Of a DNA stretch of 20,059 bases, positions 1-5,583 are shown piece by piece. The DNA is from a virus, in the IMG/VR virus record IMGVR_UViG_3300042356_000890, positions 1 to 20,059 of that record; one strand, given 5' to 3'. The notes under the pieces were generated by a model that saw nothing but the letters and a program-made list of their open reading frames with translations, did not search any database and was not told the DNA's origin. The position numbers and the translations under genes are program-made. Each line of letters opens with the position of its first letter. Position 1 is the stretch's first letter.

Positions 1-63
1 GACTATGACCCCTACTTGACCTGTCCCCTGTCGAAAGGAAACCAATGCGGAAACTCGCAGTAA
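1..63 (+). CDS. Possible C-terminal end of an upstream gene (partial)
   Basis: Frame 1 is open from the window edge and ends with TAA at 61-63, encoding about 20 residues that end in NQCGNSQ. It would overlap the start of the next gene by 19 nt. The other two forward frames stop within the first 20 bases, so if a gene enters from the left in this frame it ends here. No family can be recognised from so short a tail, and the frame may be open by chance. Confidence 0.3.
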   Translation, partial: DYDPYLTCPLSKGNQCGNSQ

Positions 64-461
64 CCCTCATCATCTTGTCCCTATCCACCCTCACACCAAC
101 CACAACACAGGCATACGGCGAAGAACTCGTAATGCCGTGGGCGTTCTACCGCCGCCTCGCACAATGCGAAACCGGTTCCGACGTGAACCACTCCACCAAG
201 TCCTACACAGGAATGTTCGGCATAGCCCGTGGCACCTGGCAACGCTGGTCCAACACCTCATCCGCTAAAGGACTGAACTCACTACAACAAGCTCGCGTCG
301 TTGACAACATCGCCTGGGAAGGACACTGGCAAGGAACCAAATACAAATGGCCTGTCGGTCCGTGGGGATGGGGAGCCATCAAAGCGAACTGCAACGGGTT
401 GAAAGACCTGGTCTGCAAGTCTCGACACCCCAAAGTACAACGCTGGAAATACAGATGCTAA
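45..461 (+). CDS. Secreted Rpf/transglycosylase-like cell-wall hydrolase
   Basis: A 138-residue protein with a clear signal peptide: Lys/Arg at positions 2-3, a hydrophobic core at about 4-16, a Thr-rich stretch and a likely cleavage after TQA near residue 23. The mature part resembles the resuscitation-promoting-factor/transglycosylase-like fold: LAQCETG near residues 38-44 holds the candidate catalytic Glu, followed by GMFGIARGTWQ, then a helix with Ala/Gln and a WGWGAI segment near the end. Such domains cleave the glycan strands of peptidoglycan. The start is supported by GAAAGGA 7-8 nt upstream. In a phage it could be an exported lysin or a wall-remodelling factor. Extra cysteines towards the C-terminus (KANC, LVCK, YRC) suggest disulfides. 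The fold is recognised by motif only. Confidence 0.72.
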   Translation: MRKLAVTLIILSLSTLTPTTTQAYGEELVMPWAFYRRLAQCETGSDVNHSTKSYTGMFGIARGTWQRWSNTSSAKGLNSLQQARVVDNIAWEGHWQGTKYKWPVGPWGWGAIKANCNGLKDLVCKSRHPKVQRWKYRC

Positions 462-495
462 GGTTTCCACAGGCGGGGCTGACCAAGGGCGGCGT

Positions 496-915
496 ATGGA
501 AACGTTTCTATACAAAATCACAACCCGATTCTGGGCAAGAGTCAACATCGGCAACCCCGAAGACTGTTGGGAATGGCAAGGATCACTCAGAGGAGACGGC
601 TACGGACAGTTCTACGCCCAAGGCAAACACCGTTCAGTCCACCGCTTCTCGCACTACATCTCCACATACGAGACACCGCCAGTGGTACGCCACAAATGCG
701 ACAACCGCCGATGCTGCAACCCACACCACCTTGAAGGCGGAACCCAAACCGACAACATGAAAGATGTTGTTGACAGAGGCCGCCACTATTATGCAAACAG
801 AACCCACTGCCCACACGGACATGAATACACAGAAGAAAACACATACAGAAGACCGAACAACGGGCGTGAATGTCGCACGTGCAGGAAAGAACGAAAACAC
901 CGTTTGGTCTTGTAA
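496..915 (+). CDS. HNH endonuclease with C-terminal zinc-ribbon-like tail
   Basis: This 139-residue protein carries the phage/homing-type HNH layout: CWEWQGS at about 24-30, HRFSHYI at about 49-55, VVRHKCDNRRCCNPHHLEG at about 63-81 and then QTDNMKDVVDRGR. The first His, the Asn and the HH pair form the expected metal-binding centre, with structural cysteines around it. After this comes a second small Cys/His module (CPHGHEY ... CRTCRKER), probably zinc-binding. It is a DNA nicking or cleaving enzyme, either a free-standing homing endonuclease or one that helps packaging. The ATG lies just after GGGCGGCGT, a weak ribosome site, so an earlier start is possible. The gene is strikingly rich in A and C on the coding strand, unlike the DpdA and terminase genes. 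Confidence 0.85.
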   Translation: METFLYKITTRFWARVNIGNPEDCWEWQGSLRGDGYGQFYAQGKHRSVHRFSHYISTYETPPVVRHKCDNRRCCNPHHLEGGTQTDNMKDVVDRGRHYYANRTHCPHGHEYTEENTYRRPNNGRECRTCRKERKHRLVL

Positions 916-1025
916 TCGTTGCGACATTAGAGTAACCTTGTTCGTAGCGGTCATACACCCGCCGACACACAGTTGTCACAAAAAAGCTGGAAGAATACTT
1001 CCACTACAGAAAGAGGGGGAACCCA

Positions 1026-1433
1026 ATGAGTAACCACATCACCGTATCCGGAAAGGTCGGACAAGATCCTGAACTGCGATACACCCCAAGCGGGATGGCT
1101 GTTTTGACATTCTCGATTGCTGACACATACGGCAAAGATGAGAAGAAGAAAACAACCTGGCACAACATCACCGTGTTCAACAAGCTTGCAGAACACACCG
1201 CGAACAGCATCGCTAAAGGATCAACTGTCATTGTTGTTGGTCGTTACGAACAGGAAGAATTCACCAAGAAAGACGGCACCAAAGGTAAGTCAGTCAAGTT
1301 GATTGCTGACGAAGTTGGTATGTCTTGCCGTTGGAATTCGTGGGTTGCTGACCAAACCGAAAAGGTAATGGCACAAGTTGGTCAGGTGTTCCCTGGCGCA
1401 CGTCAAATTCAGGCAGACGAAGACCCGTTCTGA
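1026..1433 (+). CDS. ssb: Single-stranded DNA binding protein
   Basis: 135 residues with a typical bacterial SSB OB-fold: an N-terminal ITVSGKVGQDPELRYTPSG, the F-S-I-A-D strand, W-H-N-ITVFNKLAEH at about 40-52, and KGSTVIVVGRYEQEEF followed by a KDG hairpin. The C-terminus ends in the acidic tip DEDPF, which in SSBs recruits partner replication and repair proteins. It binds ssDNA during phage replication or recombination. The start has a strong site, AAGAGGGGGAACCC, before ATG. The stop overlaps the next ATG (TGATG), so the next protein is translationally coupled. At 135 residues it is shorter than many host SSBs because the flexible linker is short, which fits phage copies. Confidence 0.93.
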   Translation: MSNHITVSGKVGQDPELRYTPSGMAVLTFSIADTYGKDEKKKTTWHNITVFNKLAEHTANSIAKGSTVIVVGRYEQEEFTKKDGTKGKSVKLIADEVGMSCRWNSWVADQTEKVMAQVGQVFPGARQIQADEDPF

Positions 1434-1660
1434 TGCTAGAACAACCACCGATGTCTTTTGATGAGTGGTTGCAGTACGGCATAGTCCAGGGTTGGGCAAG
1501 CAAAACAGTTTGCTCAACCCACGATGGCCTACCATTTACCGATGAAGAAGAACAATGGGAACAAGGTTTAGATCCTTGCGTTCACGCTATCCGCTTGTTT
1601 GAGACAAAAGAAGATCAAGAGAACGTGTCGAGTAGAGAAAGTCGCTCCGATACTGAATGA
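1433..1660 (+). CDS. Small conserved phage protein of unknown function
   Basis: 75 residues, acidic, with the arrangement WLQYGI-x2-GW, VC-x-THDGLPFTDEEE, then DPCVHAIRLFE. This pattern is familiar from short actinophage proteins with no assigned role; the two Cys and the His could bind metal. It starts one base inside the ssb stop and its own stop overlaps the WhiB start by 4 nt (ATGA), so it sits in an ssb-x-whiB operon. Met7 (MSFDEW) is an alternative start, but the coupled ATG at 1433 is preferred because of the overlap. The last 15 residues are Ser/Glu-rich and probably disordered. Function unknown. Confidence 0.75.
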   Translation: MLEQPPMSFDEWLQYGIVQGWASKTVCSTHDGLPFTDEEEQWEQGLDPCVHAIRLFETKEDQENVSSRESRSDTE

Positions 1661-1938
1661 ACACGCCCGACGACTCTTGGAAAACCAAAGGTGCCTGCCA
1701 CGGCATCAACAAACCTGAAGTGTTTTTCCCTGAGATACCTTCCGGTGATGTACGACGTATTCATTGGTCAGCAGCGAAACAATACTGCGATGCTTGCACG
1801 GTCACGCTTCAATGCTTGAACTATCAGCTCGCATTTGAGGCGGAGACCGGTAGGCGTGAGGGGTATTGGGGCAACCTAACCCCGAAAGAACGCGAACAAC
1901 ACGTGCGAGTGGCCCAACCGATCAGGTGGCGCAAATAG
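1657..1938 (+). CDS. WhiB-family iron-sulfur transcriptional regulator
   Basis: 93 residues containing the four conserved cysteines of WhiB proteins, C14 (GACHG), C44 and C47 (YCDAC) and C53 (QCLNY), which ligate a [4Fe-4S] cluster. The family turn GYWGNLTPKER follows at 69-79, and W8 and PEVFFP near 20-25 also fit. WhiB proteins act through the sigma factor region 4 and are essentially limited to actinobacteria and their phages, so this gene is the best host indicator in the window. It overlaps the upstream stop by 4 nt. The C-terminal basic tail RWRK is short, so DNA contact may be limited. A phage copy may redirect host sigma factor use or mediate superinfection exclusion, as known for mycobacteriophage TM4 WhiB. 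That role is an inference here. Confidence 0.92.
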   Translation: MNTPDDSWKTKGACHGINKPEVFFPEIPSGDVRRIHWSAAKQYCDACTVTLQCLNYQLAFEAETGRREGYWGNLTPKEREQHVRVAQPIRWRK

Positions 1939-1941
1939 AAA

Positions 1942-1977
1942 GCCCCACCTAGCGGAAGGGGGAACGCTAGGCGGGGC
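1942..1977. terminator. Hairpin terminator between convergent operons
   Basis: Arms 1942-1954 (gccccacctagcg) and 1965-1977 (cgctaggcggggc) pair at 12 of 13 positions, with one A-C mismatch and a 10-base loop. It lies four bases past the whiB stop and 22 bases before the end of the leftward operon, so it could stop both transcripts. There is no clear T-run on either side, so termination may be of the stem-only type common in actinobacteria. Confidence 0.8.
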
Positions 1978-1998
1978 CGATCTAAGGGTAGCATACCG

Positions 1999-2280
1999 CT
2001 ACGGTTCTAGTTTCGTGATGTGATACACACTCCGATACTGAACAGAACAATTTTCTACGGCGGTCACAGCAGCGTGTCGAGTATCAAACACTTCTGCCCG
2101 TGCGGGGTTGCCGTACCACCGCCATACGTCGTTCCGATGATAACCGAACCATCGCATTGGTCGCCCCGATAGAGACTCTTGAACGATCACCCAACCGGTA
2201 TTCCCTAGCTTCTGCCTGGGGTTAGGTTGGATAGGGTCGCGCGGTGCCGTTGGCCGCCTGAGACGGGCTAGGAGACGCAT
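1999..2280 (-). CDS. Small hypothetical protein, last gene of leftward cassette
   Basis: 93 residues from an ATG at 2280 that overlaps the upstream TAA by one base (TAATG). The frame is open further upstream, but this coupled start fits the pattern of the whole cassette. The N-terminus is very basic (RLLARLRR), followed by a Pro-rich stretch, and then a compact part with WVIVQ, GYHRNDVWRWYGN and a helix FDTRHAAVTAVE. The Trp/Tyr-rich beta pattern suggests a small folded domain, but I do not recognise the family. It is the promoter-distal end of the operon and is followed by the shared terminator. Confidence 0.7.
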   Translation of the reverse strand: MRLLARLRRPTAPRDPIQPNPRQKLGNTGWVIVQESLSGRPMRWFGYHRNDVWRWYGNPARAEVFDTRHAAVTAVENCSVQYRSVYHITKLEP

Positions 2281-2465
2281 TAGAACGGCTCTGCGGTGTA
2301 GTAGTCGGGGTTCTTTCCCATACACACGGGGCATAGATCTTCTTTGCCGGTGCAGTACCACCCGTACTTGAACGCATCAACGCGGGCATCGGTTGAGGTT
2401 CCGATGGTGACGGTCAAGCTTTCGCCCTCGCACTTGTCGCACGATAAACGGATTATCAGTGCCAC
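2280..2465 (-). CDS. Small zinc-ribbon-like protein
   Basis: 61 residues starting with GTG behind a strong GAGGAGG site. Two CxxC pairs (C9/C12 and C45/C48), with a further Cys at 38, are separated by a beta-rich segment (SLTVTIG, KYGWYC), as in rubredoxin-like or zinc-ribbon knuckles. It overlaps the upstream membrane-protein gene by 10 nt and the downstream gene by 1 nt. The probable role is metal-stabilised protein or nucleic-acid binding; the family is not recognised. Confidence 0.7.
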   Translation of the reverse strand: MALIIRLSCDKCEGESLTVTIGTSTDARVDAFKYGWYCTGKEDLCPVCMGKNPDYYTAEPF

Positions 2466-2740
2466 TGTCTAACCTCCTCGATAGTTTCACGGATCCACGG
2501 CCACGCACACACGAACGTCACGCCGCCCAACAACACTGCCACCCACGGGTAGCTCTCGACTAGGCCGATAGCGAGAATGAACGCGCTAGCCCCGATCACA
2601 ACACGGTCACCGGTCTTTCCGTCACGGTGGCGGATACCTTGCCTTTCCCGTACTGCCTGGGTGCGTTGTCTCACGGTCTGCCGTGGCTCTCCGTGCCACG
2701 ATCTAACCGCGGGGTGGTTGGGTGAATGTTTGCGGGTCAT
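2456..2740 (-). CDS. Small two-pass membrane protein
   Basis: 94 residues. The first 46 are highly basic and soluble (many Arg, Lys and His). Two hydrophobic segments follow at about 47-61 and 65-82, separated by a short ESYP turn, with an acidic/amphipathic C-terminus. The short turn favours a hairpin with both ends in the cytoplasm. It has an AAAGGGCGGAGC ribosome site and its ATG overlaps the upstream stop (ATGA). Sequence alone does not tell whether it is holin-like, a superinfection-exclusion protein or something else. It lies in the early-type cassette, not beside the wall hydrolase, which argues mildly against a classical holin. Confidence 0.7.
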   Translation of the reverse strand: MTRKHSPNHPAVRSWHGEPRQTVRQRTQAVRERQGIRHRDGKTGDRVVIGASAFILAIGLVESYPWVAVLLGGVTFVCAWPWIRETIEEVRQWH

Positions 2741-2904
2741 TGCTCCGCCCTTTCTACTTGTGTTTTATAGACCGATGCCGCCGTAATAGCGTCGAGTTTT
2801 CTGCGGTAGTTCCGTCGGCACACATAGGTGCCGTGTTCCCAGATCTCGACACGCCACACACGGCGCAAGCCGTGAGGCGGTATGACGTAGGTGCCGTGCC
2901 TCAT
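2737..2904 (-). CDS. 55-residue hypothetical protein
   Basis: A complete reading frame from ATG (2904) to TGA (2737). Its stop overlaps the next start by 4 nt and its start overlaps the previous stop by 4 nt, exactly as its neighbours do. The protein begins MRHGTYVIPPHGLRRVW, has WEHGTYVCRRNYRRKLDAI in the middle and ends in a charged helix. The HGTYV motif occurs twice (residues 3-7 and 24-28), suggesting a short internal repeat or two similar beta strands. It is strongly basic, so nucleic acid binding is conceivable. Family not recognised. Confidence 0.7.
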   Translation of the reverse strand: MRHGTYVIPPHGLRRVWRVEIWEHGTYVCRRNYRRKLDAITAASVYKTQVERAEQ

Positions 2905-3074
2905 TGCTTGCCCCATTCTGAGTTGTTGAGAATGGCTAACGCTTGCGTGTATTCCTCGTAGCTCTCATCGCCTTTAGGGAACCTAGCCGTTAGCGTTTCA
3001 TCGTCGATGTATTTGGTGCCGGTGGAAAGATCCACTGCTACCACGAAATAAACAATTTTTTCTGGCGTTTCCAT
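2901..3074 (-). CDS. 57-residue hypothetical protein
   Basis: ATG at 3074 overlaps the upstream TAA by one base and is preceded by GGAAAGGGGCGAGTA. The protein starts METPEKIVYFVVAVDLSTG, giving one long beta strand, then a DDETLTARFPKGDES stretch and a C-terminal helix (YEEYTQALAILNN). It is acidic. The stop overlaps the next ATG by 4 nt. Codon usage and coupling make it a real gene, but the function is unknown. Confidence 0.72.
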   Translation of the reverse strand: METPEKIVYFVVAVDLSTGTKYIDDETLTARFPKGDESYEEYTQALAILNNSEWGKQ

Positions 3075-3532
3075 TACTCGCCCCTTTCCAATGCGTTAGC
3101 AAATGCGTTTTCGATGGCTACTTCTTCTGGCCGTTCACCGCTTTTCTCGGCGGCATAGATAGCCTCGTAGAGACATTCCATACCTTCGCGGGCTATCGCC
3201 TCCTCCAGGTCTTTAGCCCACATACGGGTTTTCATCACGGAGATCACCTTGTCGTTGAGTGTTTCACTCTCGCCGTGTTCGTCGATGATCGCTTGCCGTA
3301 CATTGTCGCGGGTAAACATTGTTCCTTTCCACCCAAATTTGCGCGCGAATGACCACATAAGGTCAAGGGCTTGCTCCTCGGTGAGGTTGTCTGTTGTTGT
3401 TTCCATTGTTTCGCCCCTTTCAGGCTTGTTGTTATTGGTAAGTAGGTCGAGACAGGCTCCGCATAGAGTCTCATTCTCGGCGTATCCGTCTAGGTGGTAA
3501 TTGCACTCTGTGCAGTGGCGTTTCTCTGTCAC
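3074..3532 (-). CDS. Zinc-ribbon plus helical protein, possible two-gene fusion
   Basis: 152 residues from GTG at 3532 (GTGA overlap with the preceding gene; site AAGGGGCAGAACA). Residues 7-27 form a CxxC-x13-CxxC knuckle (CTEC and CGAC). A low-complexity NNNKPERGE linker leads to Met43 at 3406, which has its own excellent site AAAGGGGCGAAAC. From there METTTDNLTEEQALDLMW begins a helical, acidic protein to the end. Either two products are made from one frame (152 and 110 residues) or two former genes have fused by loss of a stop. The downstream helical part has no recognised family. Confidence 0.75.
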   Translation of the reverse strand: MTEKRHCTECNYHLDGYAENETLCGACLDLLTNNNKPERGETMETTTDNLTEEQALDLMWSFARKFGWKGTMFTRDNVRQAIIDEHGESETLNDKVISVMKTRMWAKDLEEAIAREGMECLYEAIYAAEKSGERPEEVAIENAFANALERGE

Positions 3533-3738
3533 TGTTCTGCCCCTTGCAAGTAGTAGTCCTGCGCTGTGTGTGTTTCAGTGTCGAACAACCCGATGAATAC
3601 CGGCGTTCTGTTGCTATTGTCGGGTCGCCCTATTGCTAGGTCTGCGAACGCTTGCGCCTCTGCCCATTGGGGAAACGTGCGTTTCCAAATCTCGACCCCG
3701 TTATCGGGGTGTTCTGTTCTGATGCTTGCGATGATCAC
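3529..3738 (-). CDS. 69-residue hypothetical protein
   Basis: I choose GTG at 3738 because AAAGGGGC lies directly upstream and the previous gene ends three bases before it; a longer frame to 3888 would run through the neighbour. The protein has a VEIWKRTFPQWAEAQAFADLAIG helix-like centre and a beta segment TPVFIGLFDTETH, ending in an acidic tail. It looks like a compact alpha/beta fold. Family not recognised. Confidence 0.68.
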   Translation of the reverse strand: MIIASIRTEHPDNGVEIWKRTFPQWAEAQAFADLAIGRPDNSNRTPVFIGLFDTETHTAQDYYLQGAEQ

Positions 3739-3740
3739 CG

Positions 3741-4019
3741 CTAGCCCCTTTCTGCTTCTGTTGTTGTGTTGTGTTTCTGTTGGCACTCGATAATAAACGC
3801 CGACACCTTGCTTTTGACATACTGCGGAACGCCCCAATGCGTATCCCAAGCTATCCGCCCGTCGTCGTACATAACCCCCGACTCGCATTGGCGGAATGTC
3901 TTTAGGTATTCAGGGATCGCCCAACATAGGCCAGGTCGAGAGGGGTGCCATTCAAGCAGCCACCCGCCGACACGCTTGCGCGCCATTAGATCTGGGTTGT
4001 GTCTGTAGCCCTCGTACAT
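3741..4019 (-). CDS. 92-residue hypothetical protein
   Basis: ATG at 4019 overlaps the upstream TAA by one base, with AGGGGGAATGGCTA as ribosome site. The sequence holds GGWLLEWHPSRPGLCWAIPEY, then QCESGVMYDDGRIAWDTHWGVPQYVKSKVSAFI, rich in Trp and beta-forming residues. The C-terminus turns into a polar, Thr/Gln-rich tail whose codons form an A/C-rich repeat (caa-cag, aca-aca) that also supplies the ribosome site of the next gene. Met12 is an alternative start. Family not recognised. Confidence 0.72.
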   Translation of the reverse strand: MYEGYRHNPDLMARKRVGGWLLEWHPSRPGLCWAIPEYLKTFRQCESGVMYDDGRIAWDTHWGVPQYVKSKVSAFIIECQQKHNTTTEAERG

Positions 4020-4243
4020 TAGCCATTCCCCCTAACGATTAGATCGGTTAGGAATTGCATCGTCGCCCCGTCACTATCGGATCGGTAGGTGATAGCGGGG
4101 TACCGGCTCACGTGGTAGCCGTTGGGCGGGTCGGTGATGTATGAATAGCCCCCTGGGCCTACATACGTAACGCCCGTGCAAGGTTGCCCAATGTCCGCCC
4201 CGCATACGGGGCAGGCGTAACGGATAGAGAATGGATTACTCAC
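4019..4243 (-). CDS. Small phage zinc-binding protein (CPVCGA-x-IGQPC type)
   Basis: 74 residues from GTG at 4243, which overlaps the upstream stop by one base (TAGTG) and lies behind GGAAAGGTGG. A longer open frame exists, but the coupled GTG fits. The core is C11-P-V-C14-GADIGQP-C22, then GYHVSRYPA, so C11, C14, C22 and H44 could form a zinc site. The CPxCGA-x3-G-x-PC ... H-x2-R layout is well known in short actinophage and actinobacterial proteins, usually annotated as zinc-finger domain proteins. The likely role is DNA or protein binding; a precise function is unknown. Confidence 0.75.
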   Translation of the reverse strand: MSNPFSIRYACPVCGADIGQPCTGVTYVGPGGYSYITDPPNGYHVSRYPAITYRSDSDGATMQFLTDLIVRGNG

Positions 4244-4743
4244 TATGCCACCTTTCCATTGTTCAAGCGTTCCCGCGTAGCGTTCTCGCGTTCCTTCACT
4301 GTCTCGCGTGACCATTCCCACGGTGCAGCCGTCTCGCTTGCGATGCGGTCACATACCTTGTGGCGGATCGCATCGAGGCAAGCATTAGCGAAACTCTCGC
4401 CCCAGGTAGGCACCTCGCAGCTTTGATAGTTGAGGCAGGCGATAGCGTTCAACACGTGGCCCCACGGGATTAGCGCACGGCTCTCGCCACCAATGTGGGA
4501 AACACGGCGGAACCGGTAAACGATAGGGTGGTCGTGTTCGCGGTAACGGTAATTCACACTCTCCACGTTTGCGTCGGTTAGTAGTTGGCCTAATGTGTCG
4601 CCGGCGTTGGTGTCGTGCATCGTGTCGAACGTATGCACCTCGCCGTTATGCCAGACACGCAACCCGCGCGAGTGTGGCGGTCCGTCTAGGGCAACGGTGA
4701 CAAGTAGATCGATTAGATCGCTATTTACTACATAGGCAGACAT
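4243..4743 (-). CDS. Conserved MSAYVV phage/plasmid protein of unknown function
   Basis: 166 residues starting MSAYVVNSDLIDLLVTVAL. The middle holds VNYRYREHDHPIVYRFRR and ACLNYQSCEVPTWGESFANACLDAI, and the end has APWEW. This combination (MSAY start, YRY motif, CLxYQSCE, late APWEW) is one I recognise from many phage and plasmid proteins with no known activity. Conserved Cys and Glu in YQSCE may be functional. The start has AAAGGGGTTGG, and the gene begins immediately after the upstream stop (TAAATG). Its C-terminus overlaps the next GTG start. Confidence 0.8.
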   Translation of the reverse strand: MSAYVVNSDLIDLLVTVALDGPPHSRGLRVWHNGEVHTFDTMHDTNAGDTLGQLLTDANVESVNYRYREHDHPIVYRFRRVSHIGGESRALIPWGHVLNAIACLNYQSCEVPTWGESFANACLDAIRHKVCDRIASETAAPWEWSRETVKERENATRERLNNGKVA

Positions 4744-4968
4744 TTATACCAACCCCTTTACCGCTTGAAAGTAGGCGGTACCCGTCACGGTGGCTAGCTG
4801 CTCCGTGGTCTTTCCGTCGCGCATACCGTCGAGAAAGGCATTCAGTACCTTTTCCGCGATACCGGCGTGATGATCGGCGGGGATCTGGTCTGCCGTTGCC
4901 ATTTCTACGGCGTAGTTATGCACCCCCATTAGCACTGATAGCACTCTGGCCATTTCTTTAGTTTCCAC
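4744..4968 (-). CDS. 74-residue helical hypothetical protein
   Basis: GTG start with AAAAGGGGCGAACA upstream. The protein is nearly all helical (METKEMARVLSVLMGVHNYAVEM, then a DHHAGIAEKVLNAFLDGMRDG helix and an EQLATVTGTAYFQAVKGL helix), so a small helical bundle or dimeric regulator is plausible. It is separated from the upstream gene by a 107-base gap, the largest inside this cassette apart from the promoter at 5339-5367. No family recognised. Confidence 0.72.
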   Translation of the reverse strand: METKEMARVLSVLMGVHNYAVEMATADQIPADHHAGIAEKVLNAFLDGMRDGKTTEQLATVTGTAYFQAVKGLV

Positions 4969-5075
4969 TGTTCGCCCCTTTTCTATTTGCCCGTCGTGGT
5001 GACGTTCTCCCCTTGTGGGATAGTGGGCGGCAAGGTGGCGAACCTTGCGAGGGTCTAACCCCGCCCCGTATGGGT
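4969..5075. other. Gap within leftward cassette with small hairpin
   Basis: This 107-base gap has no convincing gene. It contains a perfect 7-bp inverted repeat, gcaaggt / accttgc (about 5030-5048), with a 5-base loop, followed by a small ggg-tctaa-ccc element. On the minus strand these lie between the stop of the 72-residue gene and the start of the 74-residue gene, so they could act as a weak terminator, an RNA processing site or a leader structure. Only the pairing is seen; a function is inferred. Confidence 0.4.
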
Positions 5076-5294
5076 CTAGTGTTCCATCTCGCTATTGAAC
5101 ACGTATTCGCTACCGTTCCACTCATAGAACCTGGCTATACAGATAGTGCGGGTATCGCCCCATTCGCGGCCCAACATACGTACCGCGTATTCCTCGCCCC
5201 GTGCTAGATCATCGGTTAGAACCGCGTTAGCGTTCCCGTCATAGTCGCCTATGGTGATGCGGTATTTTTTCTGTTGTGTTTCTGTTGTTGGCAT
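5076..5294 (-). CDS. 72-residue hypothetical protein, first after internal promoter
   Basis: ATG at 5294 behind AAAAGGGGCAAATA, and about 38 bases after the predicted start point of the promoter at 5339-5367. The protein begins with a polar MPTTETQQKK stretch, then alternating strands KYRITIGDYDGN and NAVLTDDLARGEEYAVRMLGREW, a TRTICIARFYEWNG strand, and an acidic end. It resembles a small alpha/beta sandwich. The position directly after the promoter suggests high or early expression. Family not recognised. Confidence 0.75.
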   Translation of the reverse strand: MPTTETQQKKYRITIGDYDGNANAVLTDDLARGEEYAVRMLGREWGDTRTICIARFYEWNGSEYVFNSEMEH

Positions 5295-5338
5295 TATTTG
5301 CCCCTTTTCTGTTTGGGAGCTTGCGCCCCGTTGGTGTC

Positions 5339-5367
5339 ATTATTGCAAACCGTGTAACACTTGTCAA
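5339..5367 (-). promoter_or_regulatory. Sigma70-type promoter P2 for leftward genes
   Basis: On the minus strand TTGACA (5367-5362) is a perfect -35, then a 17-base spacer and AATAAT (5344-5339) as the -10. The -35 and the first 14 spacer bases match the promoter at 6621-6649 except for one base. A 7-bp perfect inverted repeat, CGTGTAA (5351-5357) and TTACACG (5371-5377), straddles the -35, which would suit a repressor or activator site. Confidence 0.85.
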
Positions 5368-5377
5368 GGATTACACG
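5351..5377. promoter_or_regulatory. Candidate operator inverted repeat over P2
   Basis: Arms CGTGTAA and TTACACG are exact inverted repeats with 13 bases between, and the -35 box lies inside. The spacing puts the arm centres 20 bases apart, about two helix turns, as for a dimer binding one face of DNA. The other promoter keeps only the right-hand arm in altered form (TTGCACG on the coding strand), so control may differ between the two. Confidence 0.45.
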
Positions 5378-5379
5378 AT

Positions 5380-5583
5380 CTAATTGTGCGGGTTTATTGT
5401 CGCCCACATAAGTAAGGCGTCGTCGTGGTGGAACTCTTGCGGCATTAGTTCATCGTGGCAGTGTGGGCAAGGTTGCCCCTTGCGGCGGGCGTTCCATTCC
5501 TCCAACGTCAAGAATGGCAGTCTGGTAATCTCCCAACCGCAGCTAGGGCAATAGCTACCGCACGTCAATGTTTCGCCACTCAT
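5380..5583 (-). CDS. Small double-CxxC zinc-ribbon protein
   Basis: 67 residues from ATG at 5583, chosen because it overlaps the upstream TGA by 4 nt and follows GAGGCGGGGCT; the frame extends further upstream, but inside the neighbouring gene. Cys residues at 8, 12, 15, 39 and 42 give a CPSC ... CPHC zinc ribbon, with a TLEEWNARRKG helix between. The C-terminus is MPQEFHHDDALLMW. Zinc ribbons of this size often bind RNA polymerase, DNA or partner proteins. Its stop is followed 13 bases later by the -35 of promoter P2, so the gene closes the first sub-operon. Confidence 0.75.
   Translation of the reverse strand: MSGETLTCGSYCPSCGWEITRLPFLTLEEWNARRKGQPCPHCHDELMPQEFHHDDALLMWATINPHN

Noticed and set aside
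347-760. Frame overlapping the Rpf-like and HNH genes
   Set aside because: It crosses both recognised genes, and its Thr/Pro/Ser-rich product is typical of an out-of-frame shadow.
966-1000. TTGTCA-based promoter before ssb
   Set aside because: The -10 candidates near AATACT have poor spacing, so support is insufficient.
764-1033. Frame between HNH and ssb
   Set aside because: It overlaps HNH in another frame, and the 110-base gap before ssb shows no gene-like start.
4990-5040. Minus-strand TTG micro-frame ending GENVTTTGK
   Set aside because: No ATG or GTG start and no ribosome site; only about 16 codons.
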